Shown here in pieces: positions 15,245 to 15,416 of a DNA stretch of 15,416 nt. This DNA is from Saprospiraceae bacterium. Lineage in GTDB: Bacteria > Bacteroidota > Bacteroidia > Chitinophagales > Saprospiraceae. The first letter of the stretch is position 1. Each line of letters opens with the position of its first letter. Under the pieces are notes generated by a model. The model had not been told where the DNA came from and ran no database searches. It saw nothing but the letters and a program-made list of their open reading frames with translations. The position numbers were made by a program, and so were the translations under genes. The stretch is taken from the NCBI GenBank assembly GCA_020849825.1, contig JADZFP010000627.1:1-15416 (forward strand), written 5' to 3'.

Positions 15245-15416
15245 TTATTCGGTCATCGTCACCCTTACCGATTTTAATTCAGCAGAGTTGCCGCCTATCA
15301 TCAGGTCGAAATCGCCCGGCTCGGAGCCAAAACTCATGTCGCGCCGGTAAAAACTCAATTCCTGGTCGGTGATGGTAAACCGGATTTCTTTCGACTGTCC
15401 TGCCGGGATCATCACT
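15245..15416 (-). CDS. C-terminal end of a GH3 beta-glucosidase-like protein (partial, 5' part outside window)
   Basis: The last 56 codons are visible, with the TAA stop at 15245-15247. The residues read MIPAGQSKEIRFTITDQEL, SFYRRDMSFGSEPGDFDLMI, then GGNSAELKSVRVTMTE. This matches the fibronectin type III-like domain that closes many GH3 glycosidases (pattern: L.aGESk.V.F.l....L.fy......EPG.f.l.iGgsSa). GH3 enzymes release terminal beta-linked sugars and many are periplasmic or outer-membrane enzymes in Bacteroidota. The catalytic domains are outside the window, so the substrate cannot be judged, and another enzyme ending in the same domain is not excluded. It lies directly upstream of the susC-like gene in one operon. 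Confidence 0.8.
   Translation of the reverse strand, partial: VMIPAGQSKEIRFTITDQELSFYRRDMSFGSEPGDFDLMIGGNSAELKSVRVTMTE

Overview
The window looks like chromosomal DNA from a Bacteroidota bacterium, most likely of the Saprospiria (Lewinella/Haliscomenobacter-like) or a related gliding, polymer-degrading group. The reasons are a giant SprB-repeat protein with a type IX secretion (T9SS) type B C-terminal sorting domain, a SusC/SusD pair next to a GH3 glycosidase end, a YebC that starts MGRAFEFRKERK as Bacteroidota forms do, a TAnnTTTG-like promoter element, and the absence of clear Shine-Dalgarno sites. The assignment comes from family knowledge, not from a search.

Layout: (1) Positions 2-6289, plus strand: the 3' part of a giant surface-adhesin gene that begins outside the window. 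It holds one partial and eighteen complete SprB-type repeats, then Ig/PKD-like modules, then the CHU_C/T9SS sorting domain. An in-frame TGA at 3368-3370 interrupts it, at a point where the repeat spacing is otherwise exact. (2) 6304-6337: a perfect 15-bp hairpin between this gene and the convergent yebC. (3) 6366-7082, minus strand: yebC. (4) 7242-10503, plus strand: a tight four-gene run, probably one operon: an unknown proline-rich putative lipoprotein, a CpcT/CpeT-like lipoprotein, a PduO-type cobalamin adenosyltransferase, and a 7TMR-HDED membrane protein that stops just where the HD phosphodiesterase domain should begin. (5) 10504-10689: a convergent intergenic region rich in inverted repeats. 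(6) 10690-15416, minus strand: part of a polysaccharide-utilisation locus, in transcription order the end of a GH3 beta-glucosidase, a SusC/RagA TonB-dependent receptor, and a SusD/RagB lipoprotein.

How the genes fit together: the minus-strand locus is a standard glycan-capture unit, with SusD binding and SusC importing oligosaccharides that the GH3 enzyme can cleave. The adhesin would be exported by T9SS and displayed at the surface, but only if the TGA is bypassed or is an error, because the sorting domain lies after it. The four-gene plus-strand run mixes envelope proteins with cobalamin metabolism and has no obvious shared pathway. Its two unusual members are the CpcT-like lipoprotein outside any phycobilisome setting and the HD-less PgpH-like protein.

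The candidates most worth following are the HD-less 7TMR-HDED protein, the nonsense codon in the adhesin, its regular two-type 450-bp higher-order repeat, and the CpcT-like lipoprotein. I did not find a clearly new defence or mobile system.
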